This document shows positions 11,991 to 23,849 of a stretch of 64,000 nt of DNA, piece by piece (the first letter of the stretch is position 1; each line of letters begins with the position of its first letter). Origin of the DNA: Nageia nagi (lineage: Eukaryota > Pinophyta); the NCBI GenBank assembly GCA_050084985.1, contig JBITNC010000002.1, forward strand, positions 39,866,001 to 39,930,000. Reading direction: 5' to 3'. Under the pieces are notes generated by a model. It saw only the letters and a list, made by a program, of their open reading frames with translations. It did no database searches and had not been told where the DNA came from. A program made the translations under genes and the position numbers.

Positions 11991-12699
11991 CCACTTCTTA
12001 TCTTCATCAAAAATATTGAAGAACATAATATCCACCAAATGCATCAAGATTATATTTTAATTTATTATCTATAATAATATCATTAAAAGATGTAAATATT
12101 AAGAACTAAAGTTCATAATATAAATAAGATCAAAATTAAATCATCCCCTATCAGATTCCAACAAGCTCCATACATAATATGGATAGGTTGAATTGAGATA
12201 ATATCATCTATTCCATAAATATCAATAGTGTCTTTCAACACCACCTATCTAATAATGTGTTATGCTCTTACACTCTATTATCATTATCTTTATCATTTTT
12301 CAATTTTCTTCGAGAACAATGATGTGAGTGGAGTGCTTGATCTAAGTGCACGATGTCAATAATGATCATCAAGAATAACATATATAGTGTACCTTCCACA
12401 CATCAAAGCCATCAAATTTAAAATATAGTTCAAAACTACATGGAAGATACCATATCTATTATTCATTAAGGAAGTGGGATATGACCTAGTTGGTAACACA
12501 TCAAAGAACATTTCGTGCATTGGTGTAATATTATCATTAATTGATAATTAATATATATAAAGGTAATTAATTAACTTAAGTAATTTTTAACAATCTACAA
12601 GTTCTATATTTTTGAAATAAGTAGATCAAAATTCTAAAATTTGAGCATCAATAAAAAGTAAGTTTAGTTAAGCAAGTTCATTAAGTAGTGATAGTTTTA

Positions 12700-13010
12700 A
12701 CCTTAATGTAATAAAGCCAAAAAGGGTGTATGGAAGGAGAATCAAATATAATTATAGTTTTTTCTACAACCTATGTTATAATTTCTTATCACATGTATTC
12801 TTTTTTCTTCTCAAAAATGTCATTCTTTGGGTTATGTATTTTCAATTTTCATCATTATATACCGAAAGAGGGGAAAATTTTAGACACCTAAAAATAATTT
12901 TATATTTAATATAAAATTATATTTATGGTATCCATAAATAAATAATATAAATATCAAGAAAAAGTGTAAATAAAATGTATAAAAGGAGAAAGCATAATGT
13001 GCCATGCCCT
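12700..13010 (+). mobile_element. 3' end of a B-family gypsy element: polypurine tract and LTR start
   Basis: The text TTATGTATTTTCAATTTTC followed by GAAAGAGGGGAAAA and then TTTAGACACCTAAAAAT matches, in order and spacing, the 3' end of element B around 42690-42760 (a TTATGTAAAC-type phrase, AAAGAGGTGCAAAA, then TGTAGACACCTAAAATT). It therefore looks like a plus-strand polypurine tract (about 12863-12877) and the first part of a 3' LTR starting near 12879. The LTR fades after about 13010, and no matching 5' part is visible upstream. Confidence 0.5.
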
Positions 13011-13179
13011 ATTAGATTCTTAGGTGATAAGATCTACAATCAATATATATAAGTCAATATCAAAATTGCATTCTCATATCATCATACTTGATGTTATCTA
13101 TCCAAGAATGTATTCTCTCTCTTACACATGTTTGAATAATTCTTTCTTGATCATAATATTTTATAAAATCAAAAATGTC

Positions 13180-14830
13180 AAGGGTAAGTGCAAGAAGATG
13201 ATATTTTTGTATATTTTGATACATTTTTTTTAGAATTTAAAAAAAATCATATATGTGCAAAATTTGCATACAATTCTTCACAAGTTAAAAAAAAATTAAA
13301 AATGATAAGTTTAGGTCAAATTATGCTTACCAGATATGAGCACTATTCAAGATGATAATCAGGACTAATAAAAAATAAAATATTCATAAAAAAATTACAA
13401 AAAAAATATCCTCCACAATATTTAGTATATTAGGTATCTTTACCCAAAAGGATTTAAAAAATATTTTAATTTAGGTCCAATTATGCTTGCTAGAAATGAT
13501 GGAGTATGGTCCTAAAACTATATTTTTTAAATAGTAAATTTCGTATTTGTTTAATAAATAAATACAATTATATGCATACAATTCTTCACAAGTTAAAATA
13601 AGTAAATTGGTAAGTGCAAGAAGATGAGTCCCACTTTGGAGGAAGTCTTATGAATTACTAGGTTTTTGTATTTGTTTAATAACTTTTTATTTTTTTGGAA
13701 TTATGAAAAAAAACTATATGTGCACAATTTGCATACAATTCTTCACAAGTTAAACAAAAAATAAATTAAAAATGATAAGTTTTATTCAAATTATGCTCCT
13801 TGGACATGAGCATTTTTTGAAATGATAATCATGACCAATAACAAATTAATAAAAAATAAAATATTCATGAAAAAATATAAAAAAATGTCTTTCACAATTT
13901 TTAGTGTCTTAGGTATCTTTAACTAAAAATATTTAAAAAAATATTTTAATTAAGGTCCAATTATGCTTGACGAACATGATGGGTATGGTCCTGAAATTGT
14001 ATTTTTTAAATAGTGAGTTTTGTATTTATTTAATAACTTTTTTATTTTTTTTTGGAATTGTAAAAAAATAGTATATGTGCACAATATGCATACAATTCTT
14101 CATAATATAAAAAATAAATAAAAATGATATGTTTAGGTCAAATTATGCTTACAAAAATGAGTAATTTTTGAAATGATAATTATTGTCAATAAAAAATTAA
14201 TAAAAAATAAAATATTCATGAAATAATTACAAAAAAATATCCTCCACAATCTTCAATGTCTTAGGTATCTTTACCTAAAAGGATTTTAAAATATATTTTA
14301 ATTTAGGTCCAATTATGCTTGCTGGACACAATGGAAGTATGTCCCTAAAATTGTTTTTTTTAAACCATGGATTTTAAACATGCCTACCAAATATTAATTT
14401 TTATCATATGGGTATTCGAATAAATTACATATTTGAAAACTAGAATTCGACAACTATATTTTTACCCAAGTGACTTTTTTTAAGAATCAGATTCTAAGTG
14501 CTTCAAATTTTAAGATCAAGTATGAGCAAACCTAAAAATCAAAGAAAACACTTCCACTTATCCAAACTAAAAATGATAAGTTTAGATCAAATTATACTTG
14601 TTAGACATGAGCACCTTTTAAAACAACAATAAGATATAATAAAAAATTAAATATTTATGAAAAAATTTATAAAAAAATATCCTTCACAATCTTTAGTGTC
14701 TCAGGTATCTTTATCCAAAATGATTTTAAAAAAATATTTTAATTTATGTCCAATTATGCTTCCTAGACATGATGGGGTATGGTATTGAAACTATATTTTT
14801 TTAAATAATGGTTTTTAAAAATTCCTATAA
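13180..14830 (+). repeat. Tandem array of 350-480 bp units, about four copies
   Basis: Each unit has the same order of landmarks: GCATACAATTCTTCACAAG, AAATGATAAGTTTAGGTCAA, a block of AATAAAATATTCATGAAAAA type, CTTAGGTATCTTTACC and GGTCCAATTATGCTTG. The first landmark is at about 13266, 13574 (partial unit), 13731 and 14088. The last is at about 13475, 13953, 14304 and 14746. Spacing differs, so whole or part units were gained and lost. It is extremely A+T-rich with no open frame. It lies just after an LTR remnant, so it may derive from element 3' sequence. Confidence 0.75.
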
Positions 14831-15789
14831 AATAGGGATTTATCTTCTTGCTCTTATCCTCAACACTATCAGGAAGTAAATATTTTGACATTATTCTTAC
14901 AATGTATTTCGGTGACTAGATTTAGAGATCAATTCATTTCTATTTTCTTGAATTATGACCTAGTTCAAAGAATTATACAAAATATCATTACAATTGGTAT
15001 AATTATTTAAGGGTGTGGATAATAAGGTGAATTATTAATTTAATTTAGTTTTATTAGTATACATAATGTATGTGTGAACTTCTCTATTATCCTTATATTT
15101 TAAATAATTATGTAATGTTGAAAAGATAATAATATTATAATAAATTTAATCTATTATAAGTAATATGTGGTAAGATGAAGGTTTAGTCATGATATAAAAA
15201 TCTAAATATCCAATTTAGAATGGTATAATTAATCTATTGAAAGAATTTTTTTATCTTTGTTGTTAAAACCTCTCATGAGTTTTTATGCCTTAAAAATGAT
15301 TAATTATTGAATACAAATTTATATAGAAAATTAATGCTATAAATATTCATTTCTAAACTATATATGCTATTTGATGTAATATATGTTTATACACATGTCA
15401 CCATTTATTACTATTCTACAAAAATTAAAAAAGAGAAAATCACCCACTATGCCATATTCTACTTTATTAACTTATTTTTATTCATCAAAATTGAGCTTTT
15501 TTTTTTATCATTTATGAATTTTATTATTTCATTTCTAAGTTTCACATACTTATTTATATCATGAACTTTTACCTTATGATGATCACAGAACTTATACAAT
15601 TAAGGAGATTTATAATTAATATTTTAACCTTAGTAATAATCAAATTTGCAATAATTGTTGATAAGAAATTCTAATATATTCATATGTTCAATTTTTTTTA
15701 TTAATAGGGGTAAATGTTGTATTAATAAAAAAAGTAGGAGTTTTGAAAAGTCCTCCAAAACACTATAGAGTTTATTTATATCTCATTTA
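14830..15789. other. No recognisable gene; A+T-rich spacer
   Basis: Very A+T-rich sequence between the tandem array and element A. The open frame at 15364-15564 is hydrophobic and low-complexity and looks fortuitous. Confidence 0.5.
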
Positions 15790-15794
15790 TTTAC
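15790..15794. repeat. Target-site duplication of A, left copy
   Basis: TTTAC immediately before the LTR start TGTAGA. It is identical to 21642-21646. Confidence 0.85.
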
Positions 15795-16428
15795 TGTAGA
15801 TTGTAAATAATGCAATTAATGCAAATGGGGTTGATTAATGCACTATTACTCTTCTTTGTAAATATTGATGCATATATTAGAAATATGGCAATAACATGTA
15901 GTAGGAATGCAATAGTGCTTACTTAGATTCTATATTCATTTCATTAATCATAAAATGCACAAAATATAGAGCATACATTCATGAGCAAGTACATCACTGG
16001 TGTCTTAGAATTGGCATATCATCAATGTCATAAGATAAGTGAAATTACATATGCAAATAAGAATGTAGCGATGAGAGAATAATCAAATTATGAACATACA
16101 TGTGAACTTACAAAATAATAGATGTGCAATGTAGATAGATAAAGCAAGTTGTAATCCTTTGAATGATCTTCAATTGATAATCCTTGTATTACCTTGAAAT
16201 GATTATTAACCCATGATTCATTCATGATCTATAGGTCATCAAATGATGCATTTATATATGATACAAGTTTACATGACTTTGATATTTTGACCCCTTGTAA
16301 AATCCACAAGGGTAAAATACATGGCCTACACCTCTTTTATATATTTTTAATCCCTTTTTACATAATAATTTGTTAAGGGATTAAAATTATTTATTAAATA
16401 CATTAAGGTTCATTTAGAGATGTCTACA
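15795..16428 (-). repeat. 3' LTR of A (left)
   Basis: 634 bp with perfect short inverted ends TGTAGA/TCTACA. It aligns with 21039-21641 over its length. A long shared run begins at CTTACTTAGATTCTATATTCATT and continues to ACATGGC-TACACCTC. The left copy holds about 30 bp (GTTGATTAATGCACTATTAC region) that the right copy lacks. Confidence 0.9.
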
Positions 16429-16445
16429 TTTGCCCCTCTTTTGAT
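16429..16445 (-). other. Polypurine tract of A
   Basis: The minus strand reads ATCAAAAGAGGGGCAAA directly before the 3' LTR. This is a typical plus-strand primer for LTR retrotransposons, and the same kind of tract stands at 12863 and 42714. Confidence 0.8.
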
Positions 16446-16679
16446 GTGTGATTGAAGCAATGAAATTACATGTCCAAAGAAGAAGTGTAGCCAAGAAATA
16501 GAAGAAAGTTTTTTGGTCTTTTTTTTTTATGTTATCTTTTTTTGAATGATGACGAGGGTCCTCATGCTACCCCCCTTTTGACTTGGGTACCCCAGGAAAG
16601 ATCCTTAAGTGGAGTAGCCAAGGCAAAAGCTATTGAAGAAGTTATCTTCTAGAATACTATTTGGATGATGTTGGGACAA

Positions 16680-17165
16680 CTGTAAAAATCCATATCCAAG
16701 GCTAGATATGGAAGATATGATGTGCCTTCTTTATACTATTTCAATCATGAATCTGATCATTCTATCATGTTTGATACTCAAGAACCATTCACACTTACAT
16801 CCATACCTTGAAACAAAGAGGTTATGCTTTGGATGGGTGGAAATAGTAATGAAATGTACATTGTTGGTGGCCTGAAAGATAGTGAGTACGATAATGGCAC
16901 CTTGGTTTTGACTATAATTTTTTTCTATTCTTTAAAATGACTATGTTATGTATATGATGAAAATGATTGTGCTATCAGGTAGCTATATGGTCTCATATCT
17001 AATTTTGAATATGGAAGATGTATTTTTTCCTCTTGTACTACTTCAACCATGAATCTGGCCATTCTATCATTTTTAATACTCAAGAAACATTCACACTTAC
17101 GTCCATGCCTTGAAATAGAGAGGATTGACTTTGAATGAGATGAAATGGATGTTGTTGGTGATGTA
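16680..17165. repeat. ~300-bp direct duplication inside A
   Basis: The block from TATGGAAGATATGATG through ATGAATCTGATCATTCTATCA and TTCACACTTACATCCAT to TGTTGGTGG is repeated about 305 bp later (about 16695 and 17010) with many changes. It lies in the 3' untranslated part of the minus-strand element. Confidence 0.65.
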
Positions 17166-17269
17166 GGGAACACTATGCATGCTTCTGATGATGTGGAATT
17201 CTATGATTTTTCTTTTACTCTTCAAGATGTAGATACCTGCAATGAAGTGTTAGTCATAAAAATAGGGTG

Positions 17270-17830
17270 GATGCATAGTGAGTTGCATCATCCATTGATG
17301 ATGAGTCAATGTCAGTAATCTACTAATGATTACATCACCAATTTATCTTTTAAGCGAGTAAACTCTCACTAGCCATGTCATTATCCATCCATAATTATAT
17401 ATTTTATGTCTATGATCCAAAGATGTTATGCATTAGATTGGTTCAAAGAAAAAAATATGTGGATACATAAAAAATGCATCATCCATTGAAGATGATCCAA
17501 TGTCAACATCTTGCTCATGGCTATATTGCTAGTTTATTTTAGAGTGAGTGAGCTCTCACCAGCCATATCGTTGGCCATTGGTGATCATATGTTTATATTT
17601 ATATGATTTGAAGATAGTATGCTTTAGATGGATTCAAAGCAAAAACCATATGGACACACAACAAAATGAATCTTCTATTGAAGATGATCCAATTTCAAAA
17701 ATTTGTTAACAGTTGTATCATTAGTTTACTTTAGAGTGAGTGAACTTTCACTAGCTATGTCATTGGCCATCGATGATAATATGTTTTATGTCTATGACCC
17801 AAAGATATTATGTTATCCTTGTGAAAGGTG
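17270..17830. repeat. ~190-bp tandem repeat inside A, three copies and a part
   Basis: A unit containing AGATGATCCAATGTC, TTTTAGAGTGAGTGAGCTCTCAC, GCCATATCGTTGGCCAT and TTTATGTCTATGATCCAAAGAT repeats at about 17298, 17481 and 17678, with the tail of a further copy to about 17830. Tandem repeats between coding region and 3' LTR are common in Tat/Ogre-type plant gypsy elements. Confidence 0.75.
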
Positions 17831-18989
17831 AGTGATCAATGTGAATCATACCCACCTAGATAATACCTATGGAATAAAATAACATAAACCCACATAGATC
17901 ACATCCATGAAAAAATAAACAATGTAAATATCAAGGATGAAATTAATATAATATTTAGATTTTTTTACTATGGTCAATACCAACCATAGTGATATAGAGT
18001 ATGATACATAGACTATTGTGATAGACAACTCATAGTCTATTGATAATGTTTGACTAACTCACACTAATGATGTCCTGTAATCAATGTAATATTTTCTCAT
18101 GGGAGGACCATGGCTTTGAAATAATTATCAGTAGAATAATGAACTATACATCCAATTTTCATCAATGTACCAAATATTTAAACATTTGATGACCTTGCAT
18201 CTCAACATTTTAGTTTGCAAAAATTTTCAATATAAATCCACACCATTGGTAGTGTGGATGTAGTATGGCATGCCGGTAGCGGTGTGATATTTTCCATATC
18301 AAGAGTAAAAAGTTGAAAGAAAATCATCCATATCACTTTGCATTGTTTCTACATAAAATAACATTACCAATTGCCATAAAATTTTCAAGATAAAACATTA
18401 ACTATCAATATTTGACCATATATTCAATTTAGATATTCATTACAATGAACATTTTATAAACAATACCATAATGCTATATTATACCAAAATTTAAAGGATA
18501 CAATGGCCTTAAATTTCATTAGTAAAACATACATTTTGTTTGAAATAACAATCATAAGAGTAGCATATGCAATGTTTAGTTTTCATACTAGATAGTCAAA
18601 GAAATTATAGTGGTCTTAATTCATCAATGATAATTTTGCAATGAAGACCATAAAATATGTGAGATGAAATACCTTACCTTTACTTACCTTTATGCCCCAT
18701 GGATGGGTAATTTTTGCACTTTGTAATTCTAAATTCTAAATTTTGGCCTTCTGATTTTTAATATCTAATTTCCATCATGCCCCCAACTAAAACTAAAATT
18801 GCCCTCAAGTGAAGCTATATCCACTTTTTCTTGATTTTTTGTGTGTATTTTTTTTAGCACACTGTTAGCATCATGTCTTTCTTGGATTTGTACAAAAAAC
18901 AAAAAGAGGTTGTGCCCCTATGTTGGATATGAACTATTTTGCATGGGCACAAAATTATTTATGGTTGTTATGAAATGCAACTAATATGG

Positions 18990-19110
18990 GATGCAGTGAA
19001 TAGACCCATCATATGCAATCTTCATGAAATGCACCCTATATGATATGCATCCTTTATGAAATGCACCCTATATGATATGCATCCTATATGATATGCATCC
19101 TTATGATATA
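18990..19110. repeat. 15-bp minisatellite inside A
   Basis: About seven head-to-tail copies of CCTATATGATATGCAT and the variant CCTTTATGAAATGCAC, with two forms alternating. The array is short and imperfect. Confidence 0.75.
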
Positions 19111-19476
19111 CAAAATTTAGAAACTATAGTAAATTAGGGGGTGGTGGAACCCCCATTAGTTTAGCACATTTTGTTACAAATAATAAATTTTATTTGCTTA
19201 GATTATCATTTACATTTTCTATAACTTGGGCTGCTACTCTCTCAAGAAGATTAATAAATTCAATTCATATATTTGGAGGTAATGTATTGTGTTGTTACAA
19301 ATGACTATTAAGGAGTAAAATATTGAATACATACTTTTCAAAAGGCTAATCTTTTTATTTTCTATATTCTTGTAATCGAATCTCAACTAGATCTAATTGA
19401 ACTATTTTTTTTTTATGTTTGCCTGACTAGCTAGATATGCAAAATAAGAACCATTATTTCCATTACTATTTTCATG

Positions 19477-20412
19477 TTATTGACATCTTGCATGCAGCAT
19501 GGCATGCCATTGGCAGTGTGCTTTCTCATCACAATTATCTTGAAATTTTACAATTTGGTTTTCAATCCCTAAATTTGAAGCATGTTGAGGGAGTTGATAT
19601 TTATCTTTTGCAATCACGTCTATAATTATAAGTTTCAAATCATGATAAGCATGACACTTTCGTTGATGATAAGTGCAATAAACATCCTCATTTTCTATTA
19701 GAGTATCACTATCTTGTGTTCTTTTTAACAACATCAATAAACCTCTTTTCATTAGATCCCTCATAATTAGCCTTGGTTGATGTCCACTAAGTATCTCAAA
19801 GTTGGCAACCTCTTGATTGGGTGGTGGGGAATAATTGTGGCTATCCTATTTGGATTGTTCTACAATATGAGCATCTTGCATTTTCAAAGTTTATTGAGAT
19901 GTTACTCTTTGCCAATGTTGTTTTAGTTTTGGTTGAATTTAGGATTTAAGTTATGGTTTTGGTTGAGGTTTCAGTTGAGGTTTTGGTTGAGAAGATATTT
20001 TATTTCGTTGCTTTTGCATAATTTTCTTCACAAACTTTTGCATACAATATTGCCTAGCATATAGATCTTCTAACAATTTATCTAATTCTTTCCTTAGAAA
20101 TGATCAATATTTTTCTTTCAATTCAAGATCATTATAAATTCCAAACATCAAAGAGGGAGTGACTAACATATGTGCTTTAATTTTTTAAAATTGATCTTGA
20201 AGTGTCAATTTTTTAAATACAATATCATTTATTTCAAATTTTTCTATAGCATCCAAATTTAAATGTGCATTACAATCAAATTCAGCCATATAATCATTAG
20301 AAATAACATTATCATGCACTCGATTTTCTATAATACTTGGCATATCATCATTCACAGCAATCAAGCATGAATTTGATAAACTTAATTCATCAAAATATTT
20401 TTTATTATGCAT
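19477..20412 (-). pseudogene. gag-like protein of A
   Basis: There are two open minus-strand pieces: 20412-20185, acidic and unassigned, and 19764-19477. Between them the frame is broken, but it can be read through a Pro/Lys/Gln-rich linker of PQPKPQLKPQ type (about 19990-19900). The second piece carries YCTYHQRKCHAYHDLKLIIIDVI. This fits the plant gypsy gag finger CxYHxxxGHxxxxCxxLKxxIxxLI, with the Gly before the second His now Cys and the last Cys now Asp. The same finger stands in gag of element B near 27800. Gag would package the RNA. No pol follows it. Confidence 0.65.
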
Positions 20413-20429
20413 AGCATCTATTTCTTATT

Positions 20430-21020
20430 TAGGATGAGGTGTAAATAAATCACTAATCACATTCAAACAAACCATTTTTAAATGCCTTATCCATGAGAGA
20501 ATGCAAGAAGATGGAAAAAATGCTTTTATATGAAAACCTCTAGAAATGTTGATAGAAATGCATGTAAAGGTCTCAATTAAATCTCCAAAATTTTCCTACT
20601 ATTATGACCTATGGGTTTGGCAAGTTTTTAGCATAAAACAAGTTGCCAAGTAGTTCCAAAATGCCTTCAAAATTTATGATTTTTAAGGTGACGTTTTCTA
20701 CAAAAATATTTTCAAAATCACTCGAAATATGCAAATCAAGACCTAGAAAAATCAGAAAAACTTATCAATTATATGTATTTATGGTTTGAACAAAGTTTTC
20801 TAATGCTAGATCACACCAAATTGAAGAAAATGACCTTCAAAAACTAGGGTTTTCTAGAGTGACGTTTTTCAAGAAAATAATTTTATTTGAAGCAATAAAA
20901 GTTTCCAAGTTGAAGAAAAGTTAATTTAACCAAAAAGAAAAACAAAACCAAGGGTTTCTAATGCAATAATCTTAAAAAAAAGTGATGCCCTAAAATGAAA
21001 AATTTTAAGGTTTGTAAGAA
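20430..21020 (-). other. 5' leader of A
   Basis: Non-coding stretch between primer site and gag on the minus strand. A phrase of GGTGACGTTTTCTAC / GAGTGACGTTTTTCAAG type plus flanking A-rich text occurs twice (about 20690 and 20857), about 170 bp apart. No open frame of interest. Confidence 0.5.
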
Positions 21021-21035
21021 CAGTGAGGTTCACCA
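21021..21035 (-). other. Primer binding site of A
   Basis: The minus strand reads TGGTGAACCTCACTG three bases inside the 5' LTR. It starts with the obligatory TGG, which pairs with the CCA tail of a tRNA. The matching tRNA would end GGTTCACCA; I cannot name it. Related but G-to-A-changed versions (TAGTGAAC) follow the LTRs at 25617 and 49047. Confidence 0.6.
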
Positions 21036-21038
21036 AAA

Positions 21039-21641
21039 TGTAAATGGTAAATAATGCAAATGGGGTATTTACAAATATTGACATAGATATCAAAAATATA
21101 GAAATAATATGTACCAAGAATGTAGTAATGTTTACTTAGATTCTATATTCATTCCATTAATCATAAAATGCATAAAATATAGAGCATACATTCATGAACA
21201 AGAACATCATCGACATCCTAGAATTAGCATGCTATCAATGCTATAAGATAAGTGAAATTACAGATGCGAACAAGAATGTAGTGATGAGAAAATAATCAAA
21301 TTATGAACATACATGTGAACTTACAAAATAATAGATGCGTAATGTAGATAGATAAAGCAAGTTGCAATCCTTTGAATGGTATTCAATTGATAATCCTTGT
21401 ATTATCTTGAATCGATTATTAACCCATGATTCACTCATGATCTATAGGTCATCAAATGATGCCTTTATATATGATACAAGTTTATATGAATTTGATATTT
21501 TGACCCCTTGTACAATCCACAAGGGTAAAATACATGGCTTACACCTCTTTTATATATTTTTAATCCCTTTTTACATAATAATCTGTTAAAGGATTAAAAT
21601 GATTTATTAAATATATAAAGGTTTATTTTGAGGCATCTACA
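21039..21641 (-). repeat. 5' LTR of A (right)
   Basis: 603 bp, the upstream LTR of the minus-strand element. It begins TGTAAATGG and ends TCTACA. It is about 30 bp shorter than its partner near its left end and differs by many single changes, so the insertion is old. The plus-strand open frame 21362-21589 inside it is fortuitous. Confidence 0.9.
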
Positions 21642-21646
21642 TTTAC
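21642..21646. repeat. Target-site duplication of A, right copy
   Basis: TTTAC directly after the TCTACA end. It pairs with 15790-15794. Confidence 0.85.
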
Positions 21647-21929
21647 ACTACCAACTATAAAAAGATAACTATAATTATAGATATATTATCACATTTCATC
21701 ATATTCTACCTTGCATAAACTATTATAAAAGCTATGACATCTTCTAACTCATTTGCAATAAAAACTACAAAAAATAAACTAGAAAACTTTACAAAGTTAA
21801 CAAAAAGACTAATCCATGTAAGGGTGTTTGTAGAAGGCTATGTATTGAGCTTGGGATATCCTTTTCTCAAAAGATGGATTTTCACCAATTGCCTCAAACA
21901 CTTGACTATATGCTCCTATGAGTAACATT

Positions 21930-23830
21930 GCTTTGGTAAGCATTCTATTATGGATTAGCTTGTCTTTGGGGGATTTACTACTATCAATTTTAACTTGGAT
22001 CCTTTTTGGATTGGGATTTTTACCACCTTACCTAATGGCACCTCATTCAGCTTATTTTTCTCTTCATTATTTTTGGCTACAATTTGTGATTGTTTTGACT
22101 TAATACCCTATTCTATCTCCTTATCTTTCTCTATGTCTTTACATCTCCTTAAAGCCTATTCATCATCCAAGGGCCCAATCTTTAGCTTCTTTTTGGGTAC
22201 CACATTTTCCTCTTCCTTAGGTATCTTGATGCTTTTTGAATCCTTACTCATAAGCACATTCAACTTATTGAAAAAGGCCCACTTATCTACCTGCATTTGT
22301 GACTTCTCCTTTACTTCTGTACTCTATTTGTTTGAGATGTTAAGGCATACTTCTAGCTTACTTTCTCCTTATGTAATATTATAACTTGACACTTGAGTGT
22401 TAGCATGCTTGAAATCAATGTTGAACTTACCCTTGTCTTGTTTCTTACTATCTTGGAAATATTTCATATCATTCAATCCAAAATTAACCTATTTTTTACA
22501 ACATAATTCCTTGATTTTAAAACTTTTAGGTACTTATATAGCCTCTAGATAAATGAAGATGGATGTATTGCCTTCAAGGTTTTCATTTTCCTAATTGGGA
22601 GCCAAACTCTCCTTTAAAATATTTCTCTTACTGGTTTCTTCCTTCTTTTCCATTAAAGATTTTGCCCCTATTACAATTTGGCCCTTTGCCTTCATAGCTC
22701 TGGTTTGAGTTGTTATGCCAGCAATTTTTTCATCTTGTATTAACAACTTTGGAGGGGATTTTCTCTATGTTGATTTATTTTCCCTTTTAATTGATATCAA
22801 CTTTGAATCAACATCATCCTCCTTGGGACTTAATTTAATCTTCTTCTCTTGGGGCTTACACCCCTTCAACTATTTGGAGCTGCATTTGGAAATTGATTAG
22901 GTTGGGTTATTCTTCTTAGATTTTTTAAACTTTATTTTCTCATCTTTCTTGGGTATTAGCAATTCTAATTTACTACTTTTCTCCACCTTCCTAATTATTT
23001 TATGTGAACTCTTAGATTTGAACAACTCAACTATAGGGATATTATCCTCATCTTCATCATAATTCCAATCAAGAGATCTTATGCCACATGCTTTGTTTAT
23101 AGGATTGGGAATTGATTATCACTAATTCCCTTATTATTTTCAAACACTTTCCCTCCTACCCTTACCCTAAACCTAGGGATTTGCCTATCTAGAGCCTTTA
23201 GGTAAACAAGAAACATTATAAACTCATGAAGAGGCAAAGCAACAATATTACATCTTCACCTTTCAATGAAGTACTCTATATTATTGTAGATAAAGAGCAA
23301 AAAATTTAGTCTATGTATAGCTGGGAATTTGAAGTGATTAAGCAAATTGAAATAGCAGGCATAAACTACTTTGAATCTACCTTCAAGAGTCACATACCTC
23401 ATAAGTGCCTTGACTAGTCTCTTACATGGATTCAAAAGGTATTCATGACTCATTCTTGACTACAAATTTTTCATCTTGAAACAATTTTTGAAGCTCTTTG
23501 TAAATTTATCTCTTGCTTTTAACTTTATTTCCTTAGCCTCTCTCTTGACATCTATATCCTCATTTGGCATATGAATAGCTTTAATGACTGTCTCTAGGGA
23601 AAAAGTGAATTCAATTGCATTGTACATGTAGGTTCCTTCATTCCAAGACTTAGCCATTGCTAATGATAACTACTTATTGAACCCTTTGCATGATAGAATA
23701 AAATCTCTAAGTCCCCCCTTTACTAGCATATTCCAAATCTCATATCCTTATTCAATTTCTATATGATCACTCAACTATGTTCTAATGACTTCGCCACCCA
23801 TGTTTGATTCACCAAGTTAACCACTATTGA
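21930..23830 (-). pseudogene. Lysine-rich protein of unknown function, broken
   Basis: The minus strand reads as one decayed protein. The N-terminal part is open at 23657-23460 (MAKSWNEGTYMYNAIEFTFS) and, after a stop, at 23453-23256 (LVKALMRYVTLEGRFKVVYACYF, then an INFLLF-like hydrophobic stretch). It continues through stops to KALDRQIPRFRVRVGGKVFEN (about 23190-23130). A long Lys/Glu-rich tail follows: ELFKSKSSHKIIRKVEKSSKL about 23040, VPKKKLKIGPLDDE about 22200, and KLNEVPLGKVVKIPIQKGSKL about 22040. Several internal stops are TAG. I do not recognise the family; the style is that of repeat-associated plant proteins. It lies between elements A and B, and no LTRs are assigned to it. The plus-strand open frames between 21734 and 22900 are shadows of it. 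Confidence 0.6.
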
Positions 23831-23849
23831 TGCTAGTAGTCAAAACACT

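Larger units (their letters stand above)
15795..21641 (-). mobile_element. Non-autonomous gypsy-type LTR element A, gag only
   Basis: Two homologous LTRs bound a 5847-bp unit. Both ends show TGTA...TCTACA termini, and the flanks carry an identical 5-bp duplication, TTTAC. A purine-rich tract next to the left LTR and a primer site next to the right LTR set the direction as minus. Only gag-like coding (19477-20412) is found. No protease, RT, RNase H or integrase motif is seen in the 4.6-kb interior, which instead holds tandem repeats toward the 3' LTR. The gag finger type, terminal LTR bases and primer site resemble element B, so A was probably mobilised by a related autonomous gypsy element. 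Confidence 0.88.

Noticed and set aside
13180-14830. CRISPR-like array
   Set aside because: Units are 350-480 bp without short constant repeats and unique spacers, in plant nuclear sequence.
21734-22900. Row of plus-strand open frames (up to 129 residues)
   Set aside because: The minus strand reads coherent Lys-rich protein text through the same bases; the plus frames are its shadow.
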